A DNA stretch of 64,000 nt from Verrucomicrobiales bacterium (GTDB lineage: Bacteria; Verrucomicrobiota; Verrucomicrobiia; Limisphaerales; UBA11320), in contig JAEUHE010000260.1 in the NCBI GenBank assembly GCA_016793885.1, forward strand, positions 1 through 64,000. The letters are read 5' to 3'. Numbering within the stretch: the stretch's first letter is position 1; each line of letters begins with the position of its first letter. A model generated the notes under the pieces. It worked only from the letters and a program-made list of their open reading frames with translations. It did not search any database and was not told the DNA's origin. Positions 42,701 through 49,643 of the stretch are shown one piece after another. Position numbers and translations under genes: made by a program.

Positions 42701-44521
42701 CAGATCGGTGGAGTATGGGTAGCGGCGGATGCCGTAGTAGTAGTTTTCTTCCAATCCGAAAAACCCCTGGGTCACGTAACCGCCCATGGCATAGCAGGCG
42801 TCCGGGTCGTCGGAGCTCTCGCTCAACAGGGCCAAGGCGTAAAAATCGGACCATCCTTCCCCCAGGCCTCCAGCCTGGAGAGTGGTCATCCCGACGCCGC
42901 CGCCTACCAACCGGGTACTCAGGCCATGGGTGTATTCGTGGAGGATGATCTCGGCATCCAGATCCCCATCGCGACTAGGCTCCGCCCCATCGAAGACGAA
43001 CATCTGAATCCGTCCCGGTTCACCGTCGGCTGAGGGGGTGAAGTTCGCGTTGTTCACTCCCGATCCATCCTGAGCGTCTGCCAGAATGGGGTCTCCACCC
43101 TTGCCCCCTCGACCGAAGTTGTCCTTTTGGTAGTTACCGGCCGCCTCGTCAAAACCCAGTTCATAAAGGCAGTCGTGCATGAAGTTGCACCAGTAGAACA
43201 ACTGGACGACCCCGGCTTCCCGGTTTTCTTCGGCGGGACGGGACAGGTCTAGGTCCGGCGAAAACACCCGGAAGGGACGCCCTTGCGGCCGTGGTAGATC
43301 GGGGAAGTCATCCGCATTCAGGTCCAGGTGAGCATCCACGTTGTTCCCTCGCGTCTCATTCTCGCCCGCCGAGATCCAGCCCAGGGGCGAGGCGTTGGTC
43401 GATTTGGCCGCCAAGGTTACCCATTGGCGGGGTAGCAGGGGAGGCTGGAAGTTCGAGTGCGTGCACAGGCCCGGCGAGAAAGGGCTGGGGCTGTCGGACG
43501 TGAACACATGGTAGGTGGCATCCTGAAGATAGAGGGTGAGACAGCGCCGAATGAGCACCTCGGCCGAGCGGGCATCTATCAGGACCTGGTACCGTTCCGC
43601 TCCCTGACGCCGGGTCAGTTCGATGCGCCAAGCCAGCGTGATTTCATCGCGTTTCAGCGGTAGCCAAGTCAGTCGCGCCGATATGGTCCCCGGTAAGGAA
43701 GGGGTGCTGAATTGCCCACGTTGGTCGGGTTCCTCGGACGCATCCCCCTCGGGCTCGATTTCTTCGGGACTAACCGTTTCACCGATCGCCTCCGCCGCCA
43801 GGCTTATCGCCTGGACCACATCCAGGGGCGGATGCGGGACGAGTTGGTTCCAATCCGGCACGCAGGCGACGGTAAGGGCTTCGAGGTTGGGAACAAAGGT
43901 GCTGGAAACCGACAGGAGTTCGTCGGCAGCGGTGAGGTGTCCTATGAGCACGGCCTCGAACACGGGAATGCCATCGCGTTTCTGCTCCCACGTGACGCTG
44001 CGCAGGCCGCTCTTCCGACTGGTGATCTCACGTGTGGGTTCGATGTTGGCCAGGATCTCATGACCATGTCCATAGAGCCCGGCCTCTTGCTGGAGAAAGA
44101 CCTTGAGGGGTCGATGCCGATCACTGGGGGGCACCGCCTCCAGGGACTGAATTGAAACGCCATGTCCTGCACCCCCGGGGCCCGTCAGGCATCCTTGGAG
44201 GCAGCGTACATGTTTCGGCGTCTGCCATTGTGGATCGAGCTCCAAGCGCACGGAGGGAATCCTGGCCCGAAGCGCTTGCTCGGCAATTTGTTGAGCGGGG
44301 TCCGGGACGGATGCGCGGCCGGATTGCCTCTCGAGCCGGCGGTCGATGGGCGGCAGGACCGTAGGTTTCCAGAACGCATCGGTTCGGCCGGCCAGGCTGA
44401 GGAGGAGAACCAGCGTGGCCGTTCTCAGAGGTCCTAGCCAGGAGGTCCGACAACGTCTCGGATCCGTTGATGATCCCCTCGGCCGGTGAACCGGGATGGC
44501 ACTGTTGGTTCTTCGAGGCAT
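36779..44521 (-). CDS. Giant secreted M36 (fungalysin-like) metalloprotease with Calx-beta, lamin-tail and DUF11 domains
   Basis: 2580 residues. A signal segment (about 29-50) and an FTP-like propeptide (about 130-330) precede an M36 peptidase with zinc motif HEYTH (528-532) and GEGWSD (Glu555, probable third ligand). A beta-sandwich choice-of-anchor section follows near 760. Then come three Calx-beta-like repeats (about 1030-1340), a carbohydrate-binding-like section, a lamin-tail domain near 1650 ('VLITEIDPGRDDQAEFTN'), a DUF11 section ('FVVSYTITNTGPTPFEHV') and two more Calx-beta repeats ('VAEGDSGTNFAQFRV'). The end is a 70-residue module with 'ARRFYRVRQLP'. It probably acts at or outside the outer membrane on external protein. 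Monocistronic; residue ranges are approximate. Confidence 0.88.
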   Translation of the reverse strand: MPRRTNSAIPVHRPRGSSTDPRRCRTSWLGPLRTATLVLLLSLAGRTDAFWKPTVLPPIDRRLERQSGRASVPDPAQQIAEQALRARIPSVRLELDPQWQTPKHVRCLQGCLTGPGGAGHGVSIQSLEAVPPSDRHRPLKVFLQQEAGLYGHGHEILANIEPTREITSRKSGLRSVTWEQKRDGIPVFEAVLIGHLTAADELLSVSSTFVPNLEALTVACVPDWNQLVPHPPLDVVQAISLAAEAIGETVSPEEIEPEGDASEEPDQRGQFSTPSLPGTISARLTWLPLKRDEITLAWRIELTRRQGAERYQVLIDARSAEVLIRRCLTLYLQDATYHVFTSDSPSPFSPGLCTHSNFQPPLLPRQWVTLAAKSTNASPLGWISAGENETRGNNVDAHLDLNADDFPDLPRPQGRPFRVFSPDLDLSRPAEENREAGVVQLFYWCNFMHDCLYELGFDEAAGNYQKDNFGRGGKGGDPILADAQDGSGVNNANFTPSADGEPGRIQMFVFDGAEPSRDGDLDAEIILHEYTHGLSTRLVGGGVGMTTLQAGGLGEGWSDFYALALLSESSDDPDACYAMGGYVTQGFFGLEENYYYGIRRYPYSTDLTKNPLTFRDIDPTQISAHEGIPRNPVFPFSRGLASEVHNQGEVWCVTLWDARSRLIKKHGFENGNRLILQLVTDGMKLSPPNPDFLQARDAILQADLINNRGSNQPELWAAFARRGMGFSAESPVSTTTTGVQEAFDLPDSLGLSGPRVLVFNGRQSGPFFTDCRTLTLTNQGETPILWAAAAERPEFRISPSSGSLAPRSFVTLEACLTDQALLLPVGRYLDRISITNLTTGVAQRRSLDIRILQFAEIPFTDDFEAAGLSPEWLVSKPDYGRVELTSLGNPHSGNAHLLMDSDSDGLPARNEVTLGLNLSGWTNVVMKFWAREFSDEPNPPPVGPFRDGADFDGVAISVDGSWWVEVQGLRRLTGTNQEFVVSLDGPIAEQGWHYGDRFQIRFNQFDNYPVPLDGIAIDDVAISGTPYRRFSLELPESIREGAGRHDLGAVVLGTPATEDVVFAVFADPPTELSVSLATVIPKGGTRGEFRIQAPDNGRLDGTRTVTLRAVAIDYHGHPAGLSIQDDESAVLSLSLPQEANEGAGQLAKAGQVTMSRPADNDLKVTLQASDPKKLRLPSVVTIPAGQSSARFDMVVLDGKEIEGPTEVEVRAGVGGWEPGQSSLRILDNDRPTLTLVLPAAISEGNPPVLGKVVLGGTVRSNVVVHIASSSPGEATAPGEVEVEAGELSANFELTVVDDVRPEGAQRVSVQAEAASFSPTSNSFTLLDDETPPEIHEPSPQDGSTNQPPRLELHWKPGFGEILVNGDFETGDLRGWQTASESAQGFVINNGDVNPDGPDTPAPAYEGDFNALLAQDAPGTHVMWQDVSIPADAKSARLSWFDYIHNHGTEYFDPSQQYRVEIQDLEGQILEVAFSTQPGDPLSTEWTQHEYDLTAFRGRTVRLMFAERDSLGFINVGVDKVSVELGSTGVTEFEVFVGTNTPLSTLNRIGRVNTNSIYLTNLPPLQTFYWQVAAIRGEATTLSPIWRFETRSVGQLHRFGWEPVTSGLLNGDPIQARLTAQDEFGLTVTNFAGEVELRCAIGPATSDSVLITEIDPGRDDQAEFTNVSPGPVDVGGWRITFFDLSRWPSPKRALIIPANTLIAPGKTFSIREGGRAPGSFPDFRLGTNVNWGFLSVGQPVAVLVQDASGNLVDFATAVDADPTLIQQPVRIPPLGWSGSPLPPITSQTNTWQRIGNRNHQSAQDWVIAPRTFGTLNPGLQLPFEPGTPATITPDRATHFTNGVWSGTLTLNGVGSPLVLWAFDRLGHAGRSGEFSVEAPNDLVLDQTSKPASAFLDQTFVVSYTITNTGPTPFEHVNWSAKLPAGLELVDRNASQGDWETTAEGVQCRVGRLDAGGAVLLRIGLRGLQPGHYQLASAVRSATPEAHLANNELTTRFDVNPPLLVIGDTTVAEGDSGTNFAQFRVRLSAPVKRLVTVHYRSEDDGAKAGSDYLAASGTLTFPAGTTNQTILVPVLGDTLYEVQERFLVRLDSPSEALLGDAEGRCSIAEEETEPRLVVEDLAVGERNGSDAVTARVSVQLTGQHSQDVAVTYFTQDGTARRVGDYLAQRGQLVFRVGETQHWVMVPIVADQRPEPTETFSILLTNSLGVAISRPAGLVTILDDDSDRLNLLSWSSIASTQEVQRPFRVSLTALDSLGNVVRSFEGPAHIRGIASRRQSGPTGGSNAWQFPLRTYFHDARSQFIYLPEDLGGAGTVRALSLPIETTPGQKLENFVLRIKSTPLREFGSRDWEEGNWQVVFHQDLLVTDPGDLKLRFDIPFFHDGMSSVAIDISFDNSSYSEDGLCRSVETAGIRGRVFESDSAFGSPLEWRAQTPPAELVSQVPEIRFWIDEEIPILPPLTGAFEQGVWTGEITVPARAEGLILEASVREGITGISDQFSVIPSTVPPQGPLITRFQIQATDVILEFLGDPDHRYQLENTDRLTLPIWEAVGAQVEGSASGTTVVVTGGAQHARRFYRVRQLP

Positions 44522-44953
44522 CCCAGTACCTGTCCTTCAACTTGAATCGAAGTCAACCCTCCAATTGGGGGGAGGTTTTGTCCTGATTGATGACATTTCG
44601 GCCAAGCCGATTCGCGTCGTGAGTCCGGGTTTGATCCAGTTGGGCCGTTCGCTAGGCCGCTCGAAGCTCCGTTCCGAATCGAATTCTCTCTCGGACGATC
44701 GCGTGCTCTAAGCCTTTTCAATCAGACTGATGAGGAGATCGAAAATTTTGTGCTTTTTTTTTGAAAATGTGAGCCTGTTTTTTTGACGGACCTATTTGTG
44801 TGGCTTACTATTGAATTAGAATTTTCGATTCAGAGACAAAAGGCATCTGGGTGATGGTTGAGTGGACCGCGATGACCGGACGGACAAAGGGATTTTCAGT
44901 CAGCTCGATAAGGAGGCCAGGGGTTCGGTTCGCTGTCTCGGGGAGCAAGGGTT
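44522..44953. other. Divergent intergenic region, giant protease / patatin
   Basis: About 430 bp between divergent genes. 44715-44850 is clearly AT-rich, with runs such as a nine-T tract near 44754 and a seven-T tract near 44777. It is the likely site of promoters in both directions. Short frames on both strands here show no domain. An AAGG/GGAG region precedes the patatin start. Confidence 0.45.
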
Positions 44954-45991
44954 ATGATCGCACGAGCGAACAATCTTCGGTTGGATGAGGGAGCCAGGGA
45001 GTTCACCCCGGACGATACGGTTCCTGCCGAGCCGACGTTGCCCCCACCCGTTCCTCTGCTCCGCAAACCTCGAGTTGGTCTTGCCCTGTCTTGTGGCGGC
45101 GCCAAAGGACTGGCCCACATCGGAGTGATCCAGGTCTTAGAGGAGAATGGGATTGAAGTGGACGCCATCGCCGGCTCCAGCATGGGAGCTTACATCGCGG
45201 CGATCTGGGGCTTCGGGCACGACGGGAAGAAGATGGAGGCCCTGGCCCGGGAGTATGAGGGGCGGTTTGGGCTGCGTCGGCTGCTGGATCCCGTGTTCCC
45301 CCCGCGTCAGGGCTTTATTCGCGGAGAGCGGATGAAGCGTCGGCTGCAGCGGACCATTGGCGAACTCCAGTTTTCCGACATGGTGCGCAAGGCCATGGTC
45401 ATCGCCACCGAACTGAACTCCTTGGAAAAAGTCGTCTTCACCAGCGGGGAGGTCGCCTCGGCGGTCCATGCCAGTGTGGCAATCCCGGGTGTCTGCGTTC
45501 CGGTGCAGATCGGCGGTCGGGCCTACATTGATGGAGGGATTGCCGATCCCCTGCCGGTGGATGTGCTCAAAGAGGCCGGCATGGATCGGGTGATCGCCGT
45601 CAACACCATCCCGCCCCCTAGCTTTCTGAAATGCTGTGAGGAGCAGATGCGCGAGCAGGCGGTGTTGCGCGGTGAGAAGGCAGGCCTGGTTGGCTTTCTC
45701 AATCGGCACGTGAACTATTTCGCTCCTGGCAACATTCTCGACATCATGATGCGGGCGGTTCACGGATCGCAGGTGCGGGTGGCGGAGGCGGCCTGCCGCC
45801 GGGCCGACCTGGTGCTGCGGCCGTTGGCGATCGAGGGCAGCTGGATCGAGTTCAACCATCCTCAAAAATACATTGAGCTCGGGCGGCGGGTCGCCCGGGA
45901 AAATCTTGGAGCTATCAAAGCAGTTCTCAGCGCAAGGATTCCGTCGTATGAACATCAACCAACTCGGAGAGCGGTGGGCACGGTTGTCTGA
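44954..45991 (+). CDS. Patatin-like phospholipase (RssA/NTE type)
   Basis: A 345-residue serine hydrolase. The oxyanion loop is 'LSCGGAKGLAHIGV', the nucleophile elbow 'AGSSMGAYIAA' (GxSxG) and the catalytic Asp 'YIDGGIADPLPVDVL'. It should release fatty acid from phospholipid or lysophospholipid. No signal peptide is seen; a 36-residue polar N-terminus precedes the domain. Its last 44 bp overlap the start of the PaaK-like ligase, so the two are probably made together. Confidence 0.9.
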   Translation: MIARANNLRLDEGAREFTPDDTVPAEPTLPPPVPLLRKPRVGLALSCGGAKGLAHIGVIQVLEENGIEVDAIAGSSMGAYIAAIWGFGHDGKKMEALAREYEGRFGLRRLLDPVFPPRQGFIRGERMKRRLQRTIGELQFSDMVRKAMVIATELNSLEKVVFTSGEVASAVHASVAIPGVCVPVQIGGRAYIDGGIADPLPVDVLKEAGMDRVIAVNTIPPPSFLKCCEEQMREQAVLRGEKAGLVGFLNRHVNYFAPGNILDIMMRAVHGSQVRVAEAACRRADLVLRPLAIEGSWIEFNHPQKYIELGRRVARENLGAIKAVLSARIPSYEHQPTRRAVGTVV

Positions 45992-47531
45992 GCCGGAGGT
46001 TCGCCGGATGCAGGATGCCCGGCTTAGGGACTACCTGCGCAACGTCGTGCTGCCTTCCTCGGCCTTCTACCGCTCGGTTTTCGAGCAACACGGCCTGACA
46101 GCCGACTCGATTCGCACGGTGGCTGATCTCCGCCGCCTGCCCTTCACTTCGAAGGCCGATCTCATGAATTCGCCCGAGCATCCGCAGCGGTCTCGAGACT
46201 TCATGCTGATTCCGGATCCGAAGGTGATTGGAAGTCGTCCTTCGACCATAATACGGGCGATCCTGCAGGGGCGGGCCCGGGTGAAGGATGAGATTGAGCA
46301 GGAGTATCGGCCGATTTTCATGACGTCGACCACCGGCCGGTCGGCGGACCCAGTCCCTTTCGTCTACAGCCGCTTTGATCTGGAGGTGTTGGCTGCCGCG
46401 GGCAAGCGGCTCTTCGAGGTCTGTGGTGCTCGGCGCGAAATGAAGCTCATGAATCTGTTCCCGCACGCCCCGCATCTTGCCTTCTGGCAGACGCACTATG
46501 GCGGCATGGAGTTTGGCTCGCTGGTGGTGAGCACAGGCGGAGGCAAGTGCATGGGGACCGATGGCCACCTGAGAATGATGCGCAAGCTTAAGCCTGATGT
46601 GCTGATCGGCATGCCCACTTTCATTTACCATGTTTTCCAACAGGCGGTGGAGGAGGGCGTGCGCTGCGAGAATCTGTGCCGGGTGGTGCTGGGAGGTGAG
46701 CGGGTGGCGGAGGGGCTTCGACGCAAGCTCACCCAGATGGCAGCCGCGCTGGGGGCGCGGAGCTTCGATATTGTGGGCACCTACGGATTCACCGAGGCCA
46801 AGATGGCATGGGGTCAATGCCCGGTCGCCCCCGACGCCGCCTCCACGGGCTACCACCTGTATCCGGACTTCGGACTCTTTGAAGTGGTTGACCCCAAAAC
46901 CGGTGAGCCGCTTCCGCCCGGAACCGGGGGGGAACTGGTCTACACGCCGCTTTCTTCGCGGGGGAGTGTGGTGTTGCGCTACCGAACGGGCGATATCATC
47001 GATGGGGGGCAGGTTTTTGAGCGATGCCCTTGCTGCGGACGTTCCGTGCCCAGACTGGTTGGGAGCATTCGTCGCAGCACCGAGGTGAGGGAGCTGCGCC
47101 TCGACAAGATCAAAGGGACTCTGGTCGACTTCAATCAACTGGAGCACGTGCTCGACGATGCCGACGCCATCGGGGCCTGGCAGCTCGAGCTGCGCAAGCG
47201 CAATGACGATCCCTTGGAAGTCGATGAGGTCATCCTGCATGCGCACAAGGTTTCGAATCTCGACAGTGAGAAGCTGAAGCAGGATTTGCAGAACCGTTTC
47301 GCCGCCAAGACAGAGATCCATCTCAATCGGATTATCTTTCACGACGCCGAAGAGATGCGGACTTTGCAGGGAGTGGGGGTGCAGTTGAAGGAGGTGAAGG
47401 TGGTCGATCATCGTCCGGCTGAATCGACTGCGCAGGTCGCCAAACCCGCGGCTGCGGTTCCCGCCGCTTTGCTCGGGGCGCAGCCGGTCACCGGCTTGAG
47501 CGGTGAACTGGCCATGCTTTCCCGCAATTGA
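45948..47531 (+). CDS. PaaK/CapK-like adenylate-forming ligase
   Basis: 528 residues from the ATG at 45948, inside the patatin 3' end. It resembles phenylacetate-CoA ligase and coenzyme F390 synthetase-like proteins. Seen: 'FLPFTSKADLM' region as 'LRRLPFTSKADLMNSP', the P-loop-like 'MTSTTGRSADPVPFVYSR', 'DIVGTYGFTEAKMAWGQCP' and 'VVLRYRTGDIIDGG'. A Cys cluster 'FERCPCCGRSVPRL' is typical for this branch. The real acid substrate is unknown. Overlap with a lipase suggests activation of a released acid, which is inference. Confidence 0.85.
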   Translation: MNINQLGERWARLSEPEVRRMQDARLRDYLRNVVLPSSAFYRSVFEQHGLTADSIRTVADLRRLPFTSKADLMNSPEHPQRSRDFMLIPDPKVIGSRPSTIIRAILQGRARVKDEIEQEYRPIFMTSTTGRSADPVPFVYSRFDLEVLAAAGKRLFEVCGARREMKLMNLFPHAPHLAFWQTHYGGMEFGSLVVSTGGGKCMGTDGHLRMMRKLKPDVLIGMPTFIYHVFQQAVEEGVRCENLCRVVLGGERVAEGLRRKLTQMAAALGARSFDIVGTYGFTEAKMAWGQCPVAPDAASTGYHLYPDFGLFEVVDPKTGEPLPPGTGGELVYTPLSSRGSVVLRYRTGDIIDGGQVFERCPCCGRSVPRLVGSIRRSTEVRELRLDKIKGTLVDFNQLEHVLDDADAIGAWQLELRKRNDDPLEVDEVILHAHKVSNLDSEKLKQDLQNRFAAKTEIHLNRIIFHDAEEMRTLQGVGVQLKEVKVVDHRPAESTAQVAKPAAAVPAALLGAQPVTGLSGELAMLSRN

Positions 47532-48043
47532 GACCGGAGAAACGCCTGCTGCGCCGGCCGATTTTAGTGTCGGCCAGCTTGCCCCGCACTTTCAGTCGTG
47601 GTGCCGGCTCATCGGGTGCGTGGGGGGACGACCTCATGCCTCACACAAAGGCACGAAGCTCATCAAGCTTCCGAAGGTTCAGAACCGAGGAGCACCGGAC
47701 GATCCAAGACCGACTATTGAACTGCAAAGGAGGCAACGTGCGACCCTAAGCAGATGAGAGCCGAGTGTTCCTCCGTGTGACCTGCGTGCTCCCCCAGCAA
47801 CATCATTTATATCCCTCCTCTCCGGAAAGCTTGGAGAGCTTTGTGACTACTGTGAGGCACTCGGCCCGCTGCTTTCCGGGCGCTGGGGAATCTTCCGAGG
47901 ACGGTCGACCCCGTAATCGTAGCGTGGTTCCGCGGGCAGATTTGTCTGTCTGTTTCCGGTATCTCGCGCTTTTTCCAAAAAAGTTCTTGGCTGCCGCTGA
48001 TTTCATTTGGTAACACTCACGCGCCTTAAGGAGGCAAAACCAA
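47532..48043. other. Intergenic stretch with a strong ribosome-binding site at its end
   Basis: About 510 bp without a credible gene; short frames in both directions show no domain. A small inverted repeat GGCCGA / TCGGCC lies near 47555-47574 after the PaaK-like gene, without T-tract. AAGGAGG at 48028-48034, nine bases before the next ATG, is an unusually perfect Shine-Dalgarno sequence for this window. Confidence 0.5.
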
Positions 48044-48520
48044 ATGAAGAAACAACACATCAAATACATCATTGCTGGGCTCATCATGAGCGTATCCCTC
48101 ACTATTCAACCGCTGGCCGTGGCGGCGGAAAAGGAGGATTCCAAAAACAAAACGACATCGACGGAGGTGGAGGGCGGCAAGCCCGACACGGATCGTTCCG
48201 CGGAAGGGCGGAAGCTGCCTTTCCATGGAAAACTTGGTTCCTTCGACATGAAGGAAAAAACCATCACGGTGGTCTACAGCACGGGAGAGAAGGTATTCCA
48301 TGTGACGCCGGATACTGAGATCAGGAAGTATGACAAAACGGCTACCTTGGATGAAGCAGTCGTTGGGGAGCAGGTCTCCGGCGCCTATATCAAGCAAGGC
48401 GATCGCTCCGCGTTGACCAAGCTCACTCTGGCTAAGCACGCCGAGCCGAAGCCTGAGGGTGGGCGAAAAGGCTCTCGCGTGGCCAAAGAGAAAGATAAGG
48501 ACAAAGACAAGGCCAAGTAA
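48044..48520 (+). CDS. Small exported protein with an OB-like domain and Lys-rich tail
   Basis: 158 residues with a signal peptide ending near 'AVAA' (about 27). A polar linker is followed by a compact beta domain ('FHGKLGSFDMKEKTITVVY' and 'DEAVVGEQVSGAYIKQGD') that resembles DUF5666-like/OB-type exported domains. The C-terminal tail is very rich in Lys, Glu and Asp (KEKDKDKDKAK). I do not recognise a definite family. It has the strongest Shine-Dalgarno in the window and its own terminator, so it may be highly expressed as a single gene. Confidence 0.75.
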   Translation: MKKQHIKYIIAGLIMSVSLTIQPLAVAAEKEDSKNKTTSTEVEGGKPDTDRSAEGRKLPFHGKLGSFDMKEKTITVVYSTGEKVFHVTPDTEIRKYDKTATLDEAVVGEQVSGAYIKQGDRSALTKLTLAKHAEPKPEGGRKGSRVAKEKDKDKDKAK

Positions 48521-48590
48521 TCGCGAAGCTGCCCCAGCAGCCGAGGGGCGAGGAAGGGTAACCTCTGACCTAAGGCTGCAGATCGACGAA

Positions 48591-48631
48591 CGACCGGGGC
48601 AAGGCGTTGGCACCTTGTCCCGGTCGTTTTT
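48591..48631 (+). terminator. Rho-independent terminator
   Basis: A 14-bp stem CGACCGGGGCAAGG / CCTTGTCCCGGTCG (48591-48604 with 48613-48626, one G-T wobble), an eight-base loop and then TTTTT. It ends the small exported-protein transcript 70 bp after its stop codon. Confidence 0.92.
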
Positions 48632-48707
48632 CTCGTGGCGAAATGAGTTTGCATCGGGAGTGGTCCTGCTCGAGATTGATCCCGAGCGACCAACGACCAG
48701 CTCCCGC

Positions 48708-49643
48708 ATGGTCCAGATTCCCACATTTTATGATCCCGGGTTCGCGGCCCCCATCGGGGCGCACGTGATGCCGATGGAGAAGTTCGCCCGGGTGGCGGAT
48801 GGCCTTAGGCTCATGAGCGGGGTTCGATTGTCCGTCCCGCCTCCGGCCACCGCGGATGACTTACAGCGGGTGCACACCCTTGCCTACATCGAGGCCATCC
48901 GCAGCGGAACGCCACAAGTTCTGGCTGAATCGCAGAAGTTCCCGTGGAGCCCACAACTGTATCCCTCGGTCTGTCTGACCAACGGTGGGGTGATCGCGGC
49001 TGCTGGCTGTGCGTTGGATGGCGGATTGGCGGCCGCGGTGGCTAGTGGATTTCATCATGCACACGCGGATCATGGAGAAGGGTTCTGCACCTTTAACGGG
49101 CTGATCGTGGCCCTGGAACGGTTGCGGGTGGAGAGCCGGATTCGGAGCGCAGCGATTCTCGACTTTGATTTGCATTACGGCAACGGCACGGCATCGCTGG
49201 TGGCGACTCGACCTTGGATTCGAGCCCTCTCTGTTTACGGAAACGACTACGCCGCGAACCGTGCCTACGCGGATGTCGCCACCCGTTTACACGAAGACGG
49301 GGAGAATCATTTCTCGCTGCCCTTACGGGCGGGCTGCCAGCAAGCCGAACATCTGGAGCAGCTGCATCGAGGGCTGGATTGGATGATGCAAGGCGGGCGT
49401 CCCGACGTGGTGATCTACCAGGCCGGAGCCGACCCGTATCGGGAGGATCCCTACTCACCCCTCGATCTGGGCATCGAGGATCTCTGGGAGAGAGATCGGG
49501 AGATTTTTCGTTTTGCGAGGCGGCATCGGCTGCCGTTGGCTTGGGTGCTCGCCGGGGGATACACCTCGGATCTTCGCAAAGTGGTGGAGATTCATCTGAA
49601 CACCTTTAGGGCTGCATTGGAGGTCTATGGCACACGAACCTGA
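48708..49643 (+). CDS. Histone-deacetylase-family (acetylpolyamine amidohydrolase-like) protein
   Basis: 311 residues from the ATG at 48708, where the fold begins; a longer frame would run through the terminator. Zn-dependent deacetylase of the arginase/HDAC fold. Active-site motifs: 'GFHHAHADHGEGFCTFN' (116-130, His pair and Asp), 'AILDFDLHYGNGT' with zinc ligands Asp and His156, 'YQAGADPYREDP' (third ligand Asp) and the late 'AGGY' Tyr. Bacterial members deacetylate acetylpolyamines or other amides. The 17-bp overlap with the aldehyde dehydrogenase supports an amine catabolic role; substrate not proven. Confidence 0.9.
   Translation: MVQIPTFYDPGFAAPIGAHVMPMEKFARVADGLRLMSGVRLSVPPPATADDLQRVHTLAYIEAIRSGTPQVLAESQKFPWSPQLYPSVCLTNGGVIAAAGCALDGGLAAAVASGFHHAHADHGEGFCTFNGLIVALERLRVESRIRSAAILDFDLHYGNGTASLVATRPWIRALSVYGNDYAANRAYADVATRLHEDGENHFSLPLRAGCQQAEHLEQLHRGLDWMMQGGRPDVVIYQAGADPYREDPYSPLDLGIEDLWERDREIFRFARRHRLPLAWVLAGGYTSDLRKVVEIHLNTFRAALEVYGTRT

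Noticed and set aside
36815-44437. Many plus-strand frames opposite the giant protease gene
   Set aside because: They are antisense shadows in high-GC sequence; the minus-strand frame is continuous for 2580 codons with recognisable domains.
47803-48102. Minus-strand frame of 99 residues before the small exported-protein gene
   Set aside because: It overlaps the strong Shine-Dalgarno and start of the plus-strand gene and has no domain.
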